DNA from: G965216255 sp965216255
GTDB taxonomy: Bacteria; Bacteroidota; Rhodothermia; Rhodothermales; Bin80
Reading direction: 5' to 3'
NCBI GenBank assembly: GCA_965216255.1
Contig: OZ244148.1
Coordinates: forward strand, 3,038,001-3,102,000
Length of the DNA: 64,000 bases
The translations under genes were made by a program, and so were the position numbers. Below, one piece after another: positions 25,716 to 35,744 of this stretch. The notes beneath the pieces are model-generated. The model did not search any database, was not told the DNA's origin, and saw nothing but the letters and a program-made list of their open reading frames with translations. Within the stretch, counting starts at the first letter, position 1. Each line of letters opens with the position of its first letter.

Positions 25716-28700
25716 TTAGCTCCGAGTAATGGTCTCGCTAAGGTTCAGCAACAGACTCGCAAGCAGCGTCCAGGCTGCATGCTCAGCAGCATCAAGCGAA
25801 CCATCGCGCGGGGATTCACCCACATCCAGATACTGCGCAGCGTGTCCCGGATTCGCTCTAAAGGCCCCGAGTTCTTCTTCCAGGCGGTCTTCCAACAGCG
25901 CGGTAGTCTCTTCGTCGGGGGTGTGGCCAGTAGCTTCTTCGTACGCGAAAGCGATCCTGGCTGCCGTGGTGCCCTCTATGTTACGCAGGATCCGTGCGGC
26001 AAAGGCACGGCTTGCCTCCACAAACTGGGGATCGTTTAGCAGCGCGAGTGCCTGTAGCGGTGTGTTTGTAGTCTCTCTCGTTACCGTGCAAATCTCCCGT
26101 GTCGGCGCGTCAAACGTGAGCATGGTGGGCGGTGGAGCTGTGCGCTTCCAATACGTGTATAGGCTGCGCCGGTAGAGATTTTCGGCATGGTCCTGAACAT
26201 ATACTTGTGCCGTGGCTGGCGTACTGCCATAATGGCTGATTTCCTTCCAGAGTCCCGGTGGCTGATAGGGACGGACGCTTGGTCCGCCCAGGCGGCTGGC
26301 CAGCAGGCCGCTGATCTTCAGCGCGCTATCCCGCATGAATTCCGCCTGCAGGCGGAACCGTGGCCCACGGGCCAGGAGGCGATTATCTGGGTCCAATTCC
26401 AAGAGAGCTGGCGTAGCCGCAGCATCCTGGCGATACGTGGCGGAAAGCACCATGAGCCGGATCAGGTCCTTCACGTCGTATCCGTTATTCACGAATTCCA
26501 CGGCCAGCCAGTCGAGCAGCTTGGCGTGGCTGGGGATGTTGCCTCGCGTCCCGAAGTCAGCGGCCGTTGCCACCAAGCCGGTTCCAAAGAGAAGCTGCCA
26601 GAATCTGTTGACCGCCACGCGGGAGGTAAGAGGATGCTCCGGCGATACCAGCCATCGGGCAAATCCCAGGCGAGTAGGCTCTTCTTCAAGGGGCGGCAAA
26701 AACGAGGGTACGCCTGGCTGGACGCGGTCGAGAGGCTGATCATATTGCCCCCTGTTCAGGATGAATGTCTCACGCGGCTCCGGCGTTAAGTCCATCACCA
26801 TGGTTGAATGCGTCGCGGTGAGTACATCAAGTCTTTGCTCCAGGTTTGCAATTTGGCTTCGGAGTAGCGCCGTGGCGTCGGACTCGGCCGCGAACGCCTG
26901 CCGTACGGCTTCAGTTTGCAGTGGCGTGCGCTCCGGAGCGGGCACCGAGAGGGCGGAGCGCACGTTTTGGGCCAGAAAATGCCCGTCGTCAGTCCCTTCC
27001 GTGGCATAGATGCGAAAATGCCCTGCAATGAGGTTATCCCCTGCGCCAAAACTCGGCATCACGGTAGCGAATGGCACCGTTCGTGCATCCAGCGGCTCTT
27101 AAAAAATTGTCGTGATATGCTGGGGTCTGCCATTATCCGGATGGGGCGACCAGCCATTAATCCGTCGTTCATCGAGTGCCGCACGCGCCGGATACAGCAG
27201 GTTCTAGGTGCTTGCCGTGATACGGCGTAAGGCAAGTGTGTGATGCGGATCCACTTGATCACTCTGTACGGCGCAGGCACTGACATGGACACTTGAAAGC
27301 ACAAACGAACCGTCCATCTTGCGGCCATGGCCCAGGCGTCCACCGTTTACGCCCGGATAGAAGGCGATGCGGATCCCCGTAATGGGCGCGTCGGTCTCGG
27401 GCTGTCTCAGTGCAACATTGTACGCCGCCAAGCCTCCTGACTGGCCGATATAGATGGATCCGTCGCGGCGAATCTCGCCGGTGTAACCGGAATTGGGTGT
27501 TGTAATCTTCTCCGCTGCCAGTGCGTGCAGCGCCAATCCGTGCCCTCGCCTTGAAAGTTGGCGGCGCATTTCAGCTTCCCATGACGTTTGCATGCTGGTC
27601 TCCGCACGCAGCGCTGCATGCAGGCCATCAAGCTCTGCTCGCACTTGCGCCTCTTCTTCCGGCGTGGCAAGGAACGAGGAGGCTTGCAAGGAGGGCACGG
27701 AGTTAACTCCGGCATCGCCATCCAGACCCCGGTCACCGGTCGTGTTGAAGAAGGCGAATAGCCTATAGTAGTCGCGCTGCGTTATGGGGTCGTACGTGTG
27801 GTCGTGGCACTGCGCGCATGCTAGCGTCAGGCCCAGGAACACTTCCCCAGTGGTCTTTACTCGGTCAACAACGTAGTTGGTGAGGTTCTCTTCGGGGATC
27901 GTACCGCCCTCGTGCGTGATCATATGATTGCGGTGAAATCCGGTAGCGACGCGGGAGGTCTCTGTGGCATCCGGCACGAGGTCGCCCGCCAGCTGCTCAA
28001 TAACGAAGGTGTCGAACGGCTTGTTAATGTTAAAGGCGTGGATGAGCCAGTCACGCCAAAGCCACATGTGCCGTCCTCCATCGATGGAGTAGCCGTTAGT
28101 GTCTGCGTATCGGGCGAGGTCAAGCCAGTGCAGAGCCATGCGCTCTCCAAAGTGGGGTGAGGCCAGGAGAACTTCCACCACGTCCTCATACGCGTTATTC
28201 TCCAAATGCGCACGCATTTCTTCTCCGCTCGGAGGAAGGCCCGTAAGATCCAGGTACAGGCGCCGAATGAGGGTTCGAGGATCAGCCTCAGGCGAGGGGG
28301 AAAGACCTTCGCGATCCAGTCGCGCCCTGATGAAGTGATCTACGGCGTTGCGTTCGCCGCGCCCAATGCTCGCACGTCCGGCCGGTGCGGCGGGATAAAG
28401 GCCCAGTGCGGCTCCCATTCCGCGCCCTGCTCTACCCATCGTTCCAGTACGGCTATCTCGTACTCCGACAGCGCGCGCGGTGCGTCATCTGGTGGAGGCA
28501 TGCGTTCCCGCCGGCTTGGAGCCGTGATGCGCCGGATGAGTTCGCTACGGTCGGGGTCGCCTGGCACTATAACGAAGCGGCTGGAATCTTTGCGCAGCGT
28601 ACCATACAGATCATCGCGCGTATGCAGCGAAAGTTCTGCTTTCCTGCTCGCTGGATCCGGGCCGTGGCAATTGAAACAGTACTCCGCCAGGATCGGCACC

Positions 28701-28810
28701 ACATCAAAAGTGTAGTCTACGGTTGCAGGTGCACCGGATCCGACGCACCCAGCAAAGACCAAGCTAGCTAGAAGCGTAAAGTTCGGTATGCTAGCATGCG
28801 GTGGGATCAC
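25716..28810 (-). pseudogene. PSD1/DUF1549-DUF1553 cytochrome c-domain protein, multiply broken
   Basis: Three frames add up to one planctomycete-type protein of about 1,030 residues. Part 1 (28810 to about 28345) has a lipoprotein leader (TLLASLVFAGC) and a PSC1 cytochrome domain with heme motif CFNCH. A frameshift near 28350 leads into DUF1549 (part 2: DHFIRARLDREGL, RRLYLDLTGLPPS, CAQCHDHTYDPI). A second frameshift near 27195 and an in-frame TAA at 27099-27101 interrupt the linker (YPARAALDERRINGWSPHPD, then EPLDARTVPF). Part 3 (27077-25716) is DUF1553 (LTSRVAVNRFWQLLFG, NTPLQALALLNDPQF). The intact family is exported and thought to take part in degrading complex organic matter. Three lesions make function very unlikely. 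Confidence 0.85.
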
Positions 28811-28813
28811 TAC

Positions 28814-30655
28814 CTACCAGGCAATACCGTAGTCGTCTCCATGATGGCTCGCCCCGCCCCAGAGGGTTCCGTGCTCTCGGTCAAAAAAGATCGCTGTAAT
28901 AGGGCCGGATGTCCGCTCGCTGAAGGTGAGCGTGTAGCCCATGTCGCGGAGCTTGCCGCGCACCCACGGAGGGACGTCGTTCTGCAGCAATAATCTGCCC
29001 GGCTGCGTCTCGTGTTCGCCGAATGAGCCGCGCATCTGGAAGCTATTCATGTTGGCCGCCTCAACGGCCTCCTGAACGTTCATACCAAACTCCACCATGT
29101 TCAGGAAGAACTGCGTAAGGTTCTGGTCCTGACTGTCGCCGCCTTGGACCGCGAACGACAGGTACGGTTTGCCATCCTTAAGTGCCATGCCAGGCGTTAG
29201 CGTCGCGCGCGGCCGTTTACCGGGCTCCACGACGTTATACGGATTTTCTGCCGGATCGAGCACAAAGCTTTGCATGCGCTGGCTAAGCCCAATGCCCGTC
29301 CGTCCGGCAATGGCCGCCGGTATCCAGCCGCCGCTCGGGGTGACCGAAACCACCCACCCGTCGGCATCGGCGGCCTGGATGGACGTGGTGCCGGCATAGA
29401 AGTCTTCCATAGAGGCCTCGTCAAACACGGATGCTGTCGCACTGTCGCCCCAGCCCTCCAGATAGTGCAGGTACGGATTCTCACCACCCTGGAACGGGTA
29501 TGGGTCGCCTGGCTTGGTCATTGCATTGTTACGTTCCCAATCAATTTCCTGGATGCGTTCGCGGGCGTATTCCTTCGAAAGCAGGCCTTCCAGCGGCTCC
29601 GTCGGTGGGAAGTAGGGATCACCGTAGTAGAAGTCCCGATCCGCGAAGGCCAGGTTCATGACCTGGTACAGTGCGTGGATATACCGGGCACTGTTGTAGC
29701 CCATGGCCTGAACGTCGAGATTTTCCAACATGTTCAGGATCTGCAGCATTACCGGGCCCTGCACCCAGTGGGTGAGCTTGTAGACTTCGATATTCCGGTA
29801 CGTGGTTTTGACGGGCTCTTCGATGTGGACCTGCCACGCGTCCAGGTCCTCCATAGTGAGGAGGCCACCCTGTTCCTGTGTTCCGCGAACAAGCTCCGCA
29901 GCAATATCACCCCGGTAGAAGCGGTCGTAGGCGGCGTAGATGGCCTCTTTGCGGCCTTTCCCTTCTGCGAGGGCCGCTGCTTCGGTCTCTATGAGTTGGC
30001 GCAGCGTGCGGGCCAGATCAAGCTGGCGGAAGATTTCACCGGGCTTTGGGGCCTCGTAGTCTTCCCCAAAGTGCGGCAGAAATACGGCCCGTGAATACGG
30101 CCAGTCCTTGATCCTATCCTTGTTCTGCTCGATGCTCCGCGAGGCCTCGAATTCGATTGGATAGCCTTCTGCCATCTGCGCCGATGGCTCCAGTATTTCC
30201 TTGAGACTGAGGGTCCCGTACTCGGCTAGCATAACCATTAGCGCACCGGGCGTGCCGGGGGTCACGGCAGCCAGCGGGCCGAATTCGGGCGGATATCGGA
30301 GTTCTTGCTCCTGGAAGAACTCTGCCGTAGCGCCGGTAGGAGCGACACCGAGACCGTTAATGCCAATCACCCTGCCTTCGTCGGGATGGTATATAAGCGC
30401 CTGCGTCTCGCCGCCCCAGCTAAGTACGTCCCACATGGTAGAGGTGGCACCTAGCATCGCACAGGCAGCATCTACCGCATTTCCACCCTTGGCAAACATA
30501 AGGGCGCCGGCCGTTGCACCGAGGGGCTTGCCGGTAATGGCTACCCAGTTTTTTCCGTGTAGCACGGGTTTGGCAGTCCGCTGCGCCTGGGAAGGCGCTG
30601 CAAGTAGGAATGCCAAGCCGAGTAGAGTGGTCTGGGCGATAGGGCGATACGGCAT
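28814..30655 (-). CDS. ggt: Gamma-glutamyltransferase
   Basis: A 613-residue exported Ntn-hydrolase that splits gamma-glutamyl bonds, for example in glutathione or other gamma-glutamyl compounds. A signal peptide (TTLLGLAFLLAAPSQAQ) follows the ATG at 30655; a TTG at 30670 is a less likely start. The large subunit has GKPLGATAGALMFAKGGNAVDAA; autocleavage should occur before the first Thr of AGTTSIQAAD, giving the nucleophile of the small subunit, with GIGLSQRMQSF, GKRPRATLTPGMALKDGKP and the oxyanion-type AVQGGDSQDQNLTQ. The gene looks intact next to the decayed PSD1 gene, which lies four bases downstream on the same strand. Confidence 0.92.
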   Translation of the reverse strand: MPYRPIAQTTLLGLAFLLAAPSQAQRTAKPVLHGKNWVAITGKPLGATAGALMFAKGGNAVDAACAMLGATSTMWDVLSWGGETQALIYHPDEGRVIGINGLGVAPTGATAEFFQEQELRYPPEFGPLAAVTPGTPGALMVMLAEYGTLSLKEILEPSAQMAEGYPIEFEASRSIEQNKDRIKDWPYSRAVFLPHFGEDYEAPKPGEIFRQLDLARTLRQLIETEAAALAEGKGRKEAIYAAYDRFYRGDIAAELVRGTQEQGGLLTMEDLDAWQVHIEEPVKTTYRNIEVYKLTHWVQGPVMLQILNMLENLDVQAMGYNSARYIHALYQVMNLAFADRDFYYGDPYFPPTEPLEGLLSKEYARERIQEIDWERNNAMTKPGDPYPFQGGENPYLHYLEGWGDSATASVFDEASMEDFYAGTTSIQAADADGWVVSVTPSGGWIPAAIAGRTGIGLSQRMQSFVLDPAENPYNVVEPGKRPRATLTPGMALKDGKPYLSFAVQGGDSQDQNLTQFFLNMVEFGMNVQEAVEAANMNSFQMRGSFGEHETQPGRLLLQNDVPPWVRGKLRDMGYTLTFSERTSGPITAIFFDREHGTLWGGASHHGDDYGIAW

Positions 30656-30695
30656 AATGGTGTCGGGCAAATGTCGATGTAACCGGGGCCGGAGC

Positions 30696-31949
30696 CTAGA
30701 GGGTTCGGCGCAGCGCCTTGTGACTATCCAGACCCTCCAATATATGGCCCATTCGGTCTCGCTTGGTCCTCAGGTAGGATTCGTTGGTTTCGTTGGCGGG
30801 AATTTCTATGGGTACGCGCTCGACGATTTCGAGGCCGTACCCATGCAGCCCGACGCGTTTGGTCGGATTATTAGTCATGAGCCTTAGCTTGCGCACTCCA
30901 AGGCTACGCAGAATCTGGCAGCCAATGCCATAGTCGCGGTGATCCATTCGGAAGCCAAGCGCTTCGTTTGCCTCGACCGTATCCATGCCCTGCTCCTGCA
31001 GTTGATAGGCGCGCAGCTTGTTGAGAAGACCAATTCCTCGCCCCTCCTGCTTCATGTACAGCACGACACCCTGGCCGTTGTTCGCTACGCGCTGCATGGC
31101 CGTCTGGAGCTGTTCCCCGCAGTCACAGCGCTGAGATCCGAAGATATCACCCGTAACACATTGCGAATGGACGCGTGTGAGTACAGGCTCGTCTTCAGTC
31201 CACGAGCCTTTGTAGAGGGCAAGGTGGACATCCCCGGTAAGGCTGTCCTCGAAGGCTGCCAGGTTGAATTGTCCATACTTAGTAGGGAGTTTGACATCCG
31301 CAACACGCCCAATCAGCGTCTCATTCTGCATTCGGTATGCAATGAGGTCGCTGATTGTAATAATCCGCATGTCGAAGCGCCTGGCGATCTGTGTGAGCTC
31401 CGGAACGCGGGCCATGGTACCATCCTCATTGAGGATTTCTACCAGAACCCCTACGGGGGTCAGGCCCGCAAGTGAGGCCAGATCTACAGCGGCCTCCGTG
31501 TGACCCGCCCGGCGAAGGGTTCCTCCCTTCTGAGCCCGAAGTGGGAAGACATGCCCGGGTTTGGCAAAATCCTGGGGACCGGCCCGCTGATCTGCAAGCG
31601 CCCGGATCGTGCAGGCGCGGTCGGCTGCGCTGATGCCCGTTGTTGTGTCCCAGCGGTGGTCCACCGAGACGGTGAATGGAGTCTCGTAGCGTCCCGTATT
31701 GGCCTCGACCATCATGTCGAGACCGAGCCATTCCGTCCGGTCCCGAGTCATAGGGACGCAAATCAATCCCCGCCCGAACGTAGCCATGAAATTAACTAGG
31801 TCGGCCGTAATGGTTTCGGCCGCACCGATGAAGTCGCCTTCATTTTCCCTGTCCTCGTCGTCAACTACAACTACGAGGTGGCCCTGGCGGACTTCCGCTA
31901 TAGCATCTTCAACCGAATCAAAGAGGAAAGGTTGTTGGGCGGGCTCCAT
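30696..31949 (-). CDS. ribBA: Bifunctional 3,4-DHBP synthase / GTP cyclohydrolase II
   Basis: A 417-residue fusion that makes both precursors of riboflavin. The N-terminal RibB domain (about 10-210) turns ribulose 5-phosphate into dihydroxybutanone phosphate, with VVDDEDRENEGDFI near 28 and the AGHTEAAVDLASLAG segment. The C-terminal RibA domain (about 215-400) opens GTP, with zinc cysteines in GSQRCDCGEQL preceded by CVTGDIF, the YMKQEGRGIGL motif and LMTNNPTKRVGL. The start is ATG at 31949; the longer open frame from 31967 is less likely. No FMN riboswitch fits in the 34 bases between this gene and yajC. Confidence 0.96.
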   Translation of the reverse strand: MEPAQQPFLFDSVEDAIAEVRQGHLVVVVDDEDRENEGDFIGAAETITADLVNFMATFGRGLICVPMTRDRTEWLGLDMMVEANTGRYETPFTVSVDHRWDTTTGISAADRACTIRALADQRAGPQDFAKPGHVFPLRAQKGGTLRRAGHTEAAVDLASLAGLTPVGVLVEILNEDGTMARVPELTQIARRFDMRIITISDLIAYRMQNETLIGRVADVKLPTKYGQFNLAAFEDSLTGDVHLALYKGSWTEDEPVLTRVHSQCVTGDIFGSQRCDCGEQLQTAMQRVANNGQGVVLYMKQEGRGIGLLNKLRAYQLQEQGMDTVEANEALGFRMDHRDYGIGCQILRSLGVRKLRLMTNNPTKRVGLHGYGLEIVERVPIEIPANETNESYLRTKRDRMGHILEGLDSHKALRRTL

Positions 31950-31983
31950 GCTAGTTCGTTGCCGCAAAGAGAGTGCGCAGCGT

Positions 31984-32292
31984 CTACCGTGGCGTGACGT
32001 TTGCTAAGGCACTTTTCTCGATGCGCAGCTTGACGTTGGTCGCGACGTCCACAAGGACGCTGCTTTCATCGACTTTGGTCACCGTGCCATGAATGCCTCC
32101 GGCGGTAACAACCTTGTCATCTTTGCGCACCGCCGCGATCATGGCCTTGCGCTTGTCTTCACGTTTCTTCTGTGGCCGGATAATAAATAGGTAGAACACC
32201 AGGAATATCGCCAGCAGAAAAATGGGCATGGTAAGGGCCCCGAAAGGACCGCCGCCAGACTGCTGCTGGATAACTATAGGCAGTGCGTACAT
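31984..32292 (-). CDS. yajC: Preprotein translocase subunit YajC
   Basis: A 102-residue accessory subunit of the Sec translocon, working with SecDF at the inner membrane. The single membrane helix (about 20-39, LTMPIFLLAIFLVFYLFIIR) is followed by the family box RPQKKREDKRKAMIAAVRKDDKV and VTAGGIHGTVTKV. Size and order are normal. ribBA follows 34 bases downstream; the SRP RNA gene lies upstream, so two protein-export genes are side by side. Confidence 0.94.
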   Translation of the reverse strand: MYALPIVIQQQSGGGPFGALTMPIFLLAIFLVFYLFIIRPQKKREDKRKAMIAAVRKDDKVVTAGGIHGTVTKVDESSVLVDVATNVKLRIEKSALANVTPR

Positions 32293-32432
32293 GGAATCTT
32301 GGTTGGCGTTGAAGTAGGGTGGAAAATACGATTAGACCGCCTAATGCGCAGCCGATTGCACTAGGCGGAATCTGGAGCTATATGACACGGTGGGCCCAGA
32401 ACCGAGAAATGGCAGCTGTGCGGTGCCACAAA

Positions 32433-32550
32433 ACAAGAGAAGGGCAAGCTACCCGCATCGCATCGCTACAACCTCCTACCGCTGCTGCCTTCCGGCCCTG
32501 ACGGGGTTCAGAGGGAGCTGACCGCACGGGACTTACCCTTCTCCCGGCGT
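32433..32550 (-). ncRNA. ffs: Signal recognition particle RNA (small bacterial 4.5S type)
   Basis: On the minus strand, positions 32502-32481 read GTCAGGGCCGGAAGGCAGCAGC, the universally conserved apical domain of SRP RNA with its GGAA tetraloop and asymmetric loop, differing from the E. coli sequence at only a few bases (quoted pieces: GTCAGG, GCCGGAAGGC, AGCAGC). Flanking arms pair further out (CTCC with GGAG, ACC with GGT). The RNA binds Ffh and directs ribosomes to the Sec translocon. The ends are estimated from the usual length of about 100-115 nt. It lies in the gap between priA and yajC, all on the same strand. Confidence 0.88.
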
Positions 32551-32581
32551 CAACAGCACGGGTGACAGGCGGTTCCCGGAC

Positions 32582-35032
32582 TTAGTCCAGGCCCATCGGA
32601 TCTACGTTGACGGATATTCGGTATCCAGCGGGAGGGCGCCCGTAAGCCTCAAGCGTCGCACGCACGGCCCGTACCGCCCCGGTATACATCTTGGGTGCCT
32701 TGACCATGGTCTGGTAGCGATACTGTTTCTTTACACGTGCAACGTAGGCGGATCCGGGTCCGAGAAGATCAACTGATTCCGGCAGATTTTCCCTAGCCAG
32801 CGCCGTCCATTCGCGGGCGATGCGGGCGACGCGAGTCTCGTCCGGCCCCTTGAACGCCACGCCGACGAGGCGCCCGAATGGCGGATACCGCAGAAGCCGC
32901 CGCTCCTCTAGTAGCGCCGCCGCAAAGCTGGCATAATCGTGCGATAGGATGTATTGAAATACGGGGTGATCCGGCCGCCGGGTCTGCAGCAGCACTTCGC
33001 CCTCCAATTCGGCACGTCCCGCGCGCCCCGCGACCTGCATGAGCAGTTGAAACGTGCGTTCTTCCGCCCGGAAATCCGGCAGGTGCATGCCCAAGTCCGC
33101 ACCTACGACACCGACCAGGGTCACGCGGCGAAAATCAAGCCCTTTGGCGACCATCTGCGTGCCGACGAGGATGTCGGCATCTCCGCGTCCGAACCGGTCA
33201 AGTATCCGGTGATGGGCATTCTTCTGGCTCGTCGTATCGAGGTCCATGCGGATGATGCGCGCGTCGGGTACCTGTTCGGCAAGCTCCTCCTCCACGCGTT
33301 GCGTGCCGGCCCCAATCTGGTCAAGTTCACGGGATTTGCACGTTGGACACACGGCAAGTAGCCTGTGCGTGCGCCCACAGAAGTGGCACCGAAGCTGGTG
33401 GCGAGGCTTGTGATAGGTGAGGGTGACCGAGCAGTCAGGGCACGTAGGTACAAAGCCGCAGCCGCTGCACTGCAGAATGGGTGCATATCCCCGCCGGTTC
33501 TGCAGTAGAATTACCTGCTCGTTGCGTGCCAGGCGTACTTCAATGGCCTCGCGCAGGGGTACGGATATGGCCCCGTCCAGGCGGTGCTTCCGATGCTCCA
33601 GCGTAAGGTCGACTGTTCGGATACTCGGCAAGGGTGCCGCTGCGCGGCCGGGTACGGGCACTCGCTCAGGCATTTCCAGGAGCGTGTATTTGCCGGTTCT
33701 CGCATTGTTAAGGCTCTCCAGGCTTGGTGTGGCGGAGCCGAGAACACAAACCGCGTCCTGCATACGCGCACGCATGACGGCGACATCGCGGGCATGATAG
33801 CGCGGGGCCGGTTCCTGCTGCTTGTAGGATCCTTCATGCTCTTCGTCCACTACGATCAGCCCGATGTTGGACAGCGGAGCGAGGACCGCAGAACGTGGCC
33901 CTATCGCAACACTGTAGCGTCCGCCTCGCAGATGGCGCCACGCGTCGTAGCGCTCGCCAAGGCTCATGCGGGAGTGGAGCACGGCGACCCTGTCGCCAAA
34001 CCGATGGCGGAAGCGCCGAACAGTCTGGGGAGTAAGTGCTATCTCGGGTACGAGGACGATACCAGTCTGTCCGCGCTCGAGCACCAGGGAGAGGGCGGCA
34101 ATATATACCTCCGTCTTGCCGCTTCCCGTTACGCCGTGCAGCAGAAAAGTGTGAAAACCTCCCTCGTCGAACGCATTCCCAATGCATTGGAATGCCGATT
34201 CCTGGGCCGGGTGGCGGGCATAGGTGCCGGGCGCGGCGCCTATGCCGTACATCGGCGTACGAATAGAAGGACGGCGCACAACTTCGAGAATACCCCTTGC
34301 AACCAGACTATTCATAGAAGCGGCGCTTGCTTCTGCCCGCCGAAGCACATCGCTCTTGCTCGGCGTATCCTCTCCTTCAGCGGCAATGGCTGCCATGGCG
34401 CTCAAAATGGCCTTTTGCCTCGGACCCCGGACCACAGAGCCGGAACTGCCAGCACTCGCAAGGCGCAGGTGGTCCTCGAATTTTGGCCGAACTCTTGGAC
34501 TTCTTACCGTGGTGGCCAGCGATACCACGCCTTCGCTCTCAAGGCGGCGCAAAAGTGACAGCGGTGCGTCCAGGCCCGCATTACGCATGCCGCCCAGCGT
34601 AGCTTCGGGGTGGCAGTCCAGATACCGCAGTACAGGTCCGGCCTTGGGATGCTCCGTCCAGGTGTCGTAGGGTGCACCGGTGGAGCGGATGCTGAGGATC
34701 TCCTGCCTGTCAATACCGGATGGCAGCGCTGTGCGGATGGCTTCGCCCCACCCACATGCATAATAGTCTGCCATCCAGCGCGTTAGCCGCAGCAGATCTG
34801 CGTCCAGAGACGGCGACGATTCAAGCACATCAGACAGCGGTCGTAGCCGCCGTGCCCCGCCTGCTTCTATTGTCCGTTCCACAATGACGCCTGTCATGCG
34901 GCGTCCCCGAAACGAGACCTCTGCGCGGCAGCCGACTTGGGCGCCAGCCGCGAGAGTTTCCGGCACGAGATATGTAAAAGTGCGTGCCAGCGGCAAAGGC
35001 AGGGCAACGCGCACCGTTAGCAGACTGCACAC
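32582..35032 (-). CDS. priA: Primosomal protein N' (replication restart helicase PriA)
   Basis: An 816-residue superfamily 2 helicase that reloads the replisome at collapsed forks. An N-terminal 3'-binding domain (VRVALPLPLARTFTYLVPE) leads to the helicase core with Walker A HGVTGSGKTEVY, the DEEH box in LIVVDEEHEGSYKQ, and GSATPSLES. Paired zinc-binding cysteines follow (CSGCGFVPTCPDC and CHFCGRTHRLLAVCPTC), then VGTQMVAKGLDF and the QVAGRAGRAE motif VI. Length is typical. The start at 35032 gives the best family N-terminus. Confidence 0.95.
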   Translation of the reverse strand: MCSLLTVRVALPLPLARTFTYLVPETLAAGAQVGCRAEVSFRGRRMTGVIVERTIEAGGARRLRPLSDVLESSPSLDADLLRLTRWMADYYACGWGEAIRTALPSGIDRQEILSIRSTGAPYDTWTEHPKAGPVLRYLDCHPEATLGGMRNAGLDAPLSLLRRLESEGVVSLATTVRSPRVRPKFEDHLRLASAGSSGSVVRGPRQKAILSAMAAIAAEGEDTPSKSDVLRRAEASAASMNSLVARGILEVVRRPSIRTPMYGIGAAPGTYARHPAQESAFQCIGNAFDEGGFHTFLLHGVTGSGKTEVYIAALSLVLERGQTGIVLVPEIALTPQTVRRFRHRFGDRVAVLHSRMSLGERYDAWRHLRGGRYSVAIGPRSAVLAPLSNIGLIVVDEEHEGSYKQQEPAPRYHARDVAVMRARMQDAVCVLGSATPSLESLNNARTGKYTLLEMPERVPVPGRAAAPLPSIRTVDLTLEHRKHRLDGAISVPLREAIEVRLARNEQVILLQNRRGYAPILQCSGCGFVPTCPDCSVTLTYHKPRHQLRCHFCGRTHRLLAVCPTCKSRELDQIGAGTQRVEEELAEQVPDARIIRMDLDTTSQKNAHHRILDRFGRGDADILVGTQMVAKGLDFRRVTLVGVVGADLGMHLPDFRAEERTFQLLMQVAGRAGRAELEGEVLLQTRRPDHPVFQYILSHDYASFAAALLEERRLLRYPPFGRLVGVAFKGPDETRVARIAREWTALARENLPESVDLLGPGSAYVARVKKQYRYQTMVKAPKMYTGAVRAVRATLEAYGRPPAGYRISVNVDPMGLD

Positions 35033-35073
35033 TCAGCGTATACGGTACCAAGGGCCTGACAGGTCCGGCTTCG

Positions 35074-35718
35074 CTACTCGTTGTCGGGATCGTACAGCAT
35101 CCCCGTGCACAGGCACATCTTCCGCTGCATGCGTGTTAGCACATCGTAGTTCGGGCAGCTTTGGCAGCCCTGCCAGAATACATCGTCCGTAGTCAACTCG
35201 GAGAAGGTAACGGGCTTGTAGCCGAGCTCGGAGTTAATCTTCATGACCGCCAGGCTGGTGGTGATGCCGAACAACTTGGCGTTGGGATACCGCTGCCGCG
35301 ACAGGTCAAAGGCACGCTTCTTGATGCGTTTAGCGAGCCCACGCTTGCGGTAATTCGGGGCCACGATCAGCCCCGAATTGACGGCATACCTGCCGTGGCT
35401 CCATGTCTCAATATAGCAGAATCCGGCCACGTCGTTGCCACAGAGGGCAATGATTGCCTTTCCTTCGTCCATCTTTCGACGGATATATTCGGGCTCACGC
35501 TTCGCGATACCGGTGCCGCGAGCGGCCGCAGCCTTCTCGATTAGGCCGCAAACCGATTCTGCATACGGGTGGTGCTCCGGACCGGCAACGACTACACGGA
35601 TGTCTTTGGCTGGGGCACCTGGCACGGTTTCGGCCACTGTCGGCAGTAATGTTGCGCTCACAATACCCACGGCTGGAATGAAGTCCACGTAAAAGCGTAT
35701 AAAAGCTTGGTGTTTCAA
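35074..35718 (-). CDS. GNAT-family N-acetyltransferase with C-terminal Cys-rich tail
   Basis: Up to 214 residues. The acetyl-CoA binding core is seen in VNSGLIVAPNYRKRGLAKRIKKRAF, preceded by IALCGNDVAGFCYIETW. The C-terminal tail has WQGCQSCPNYDVL and RKMCLCTGMLYDP. This layout matches a Bacteroidota/Rhodothermota GNAT family often found in arginine-synthesis clusters and suspected to act as N-acetylglutamate synthase; no arg genes are nearby here, so that role is only a suggestion. The open frame starts with TTG at 35718, but a GTG further in (shortly before RVVVAGPEHHPYAE) is equally possible. Confidence 0.75.
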   Translation of the reverse strand: MKHQAFIRFYVDFIPAVGIVSATLLPTVAETVPGAPAKDIRVVVAGPEHHPYAESVCGLIEKAAAARGTGIAKREPEYIRRKMDEGKAIIALCGNDVAGFCYIETWSHGRYAVNSGLIVAPNYRKRGLAKRIKKRAFDLSRQRYPNAKLFGITTSLAVMKINSELGYKPVTFSELTTDDVFWQGCQSCPNYDVLTRMQRKMCLCTGMLYDPDNE

Positions 35719-35744
35719 GCCTGCTTAGACGAATCTCGCGTATT

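Noticed and set aside
30696..31983. FMN riboswitch before ribBA
   Set aside because: Only 34 bases separate ribBA from yajC, too short for the element, and its conserved pieces are not present.
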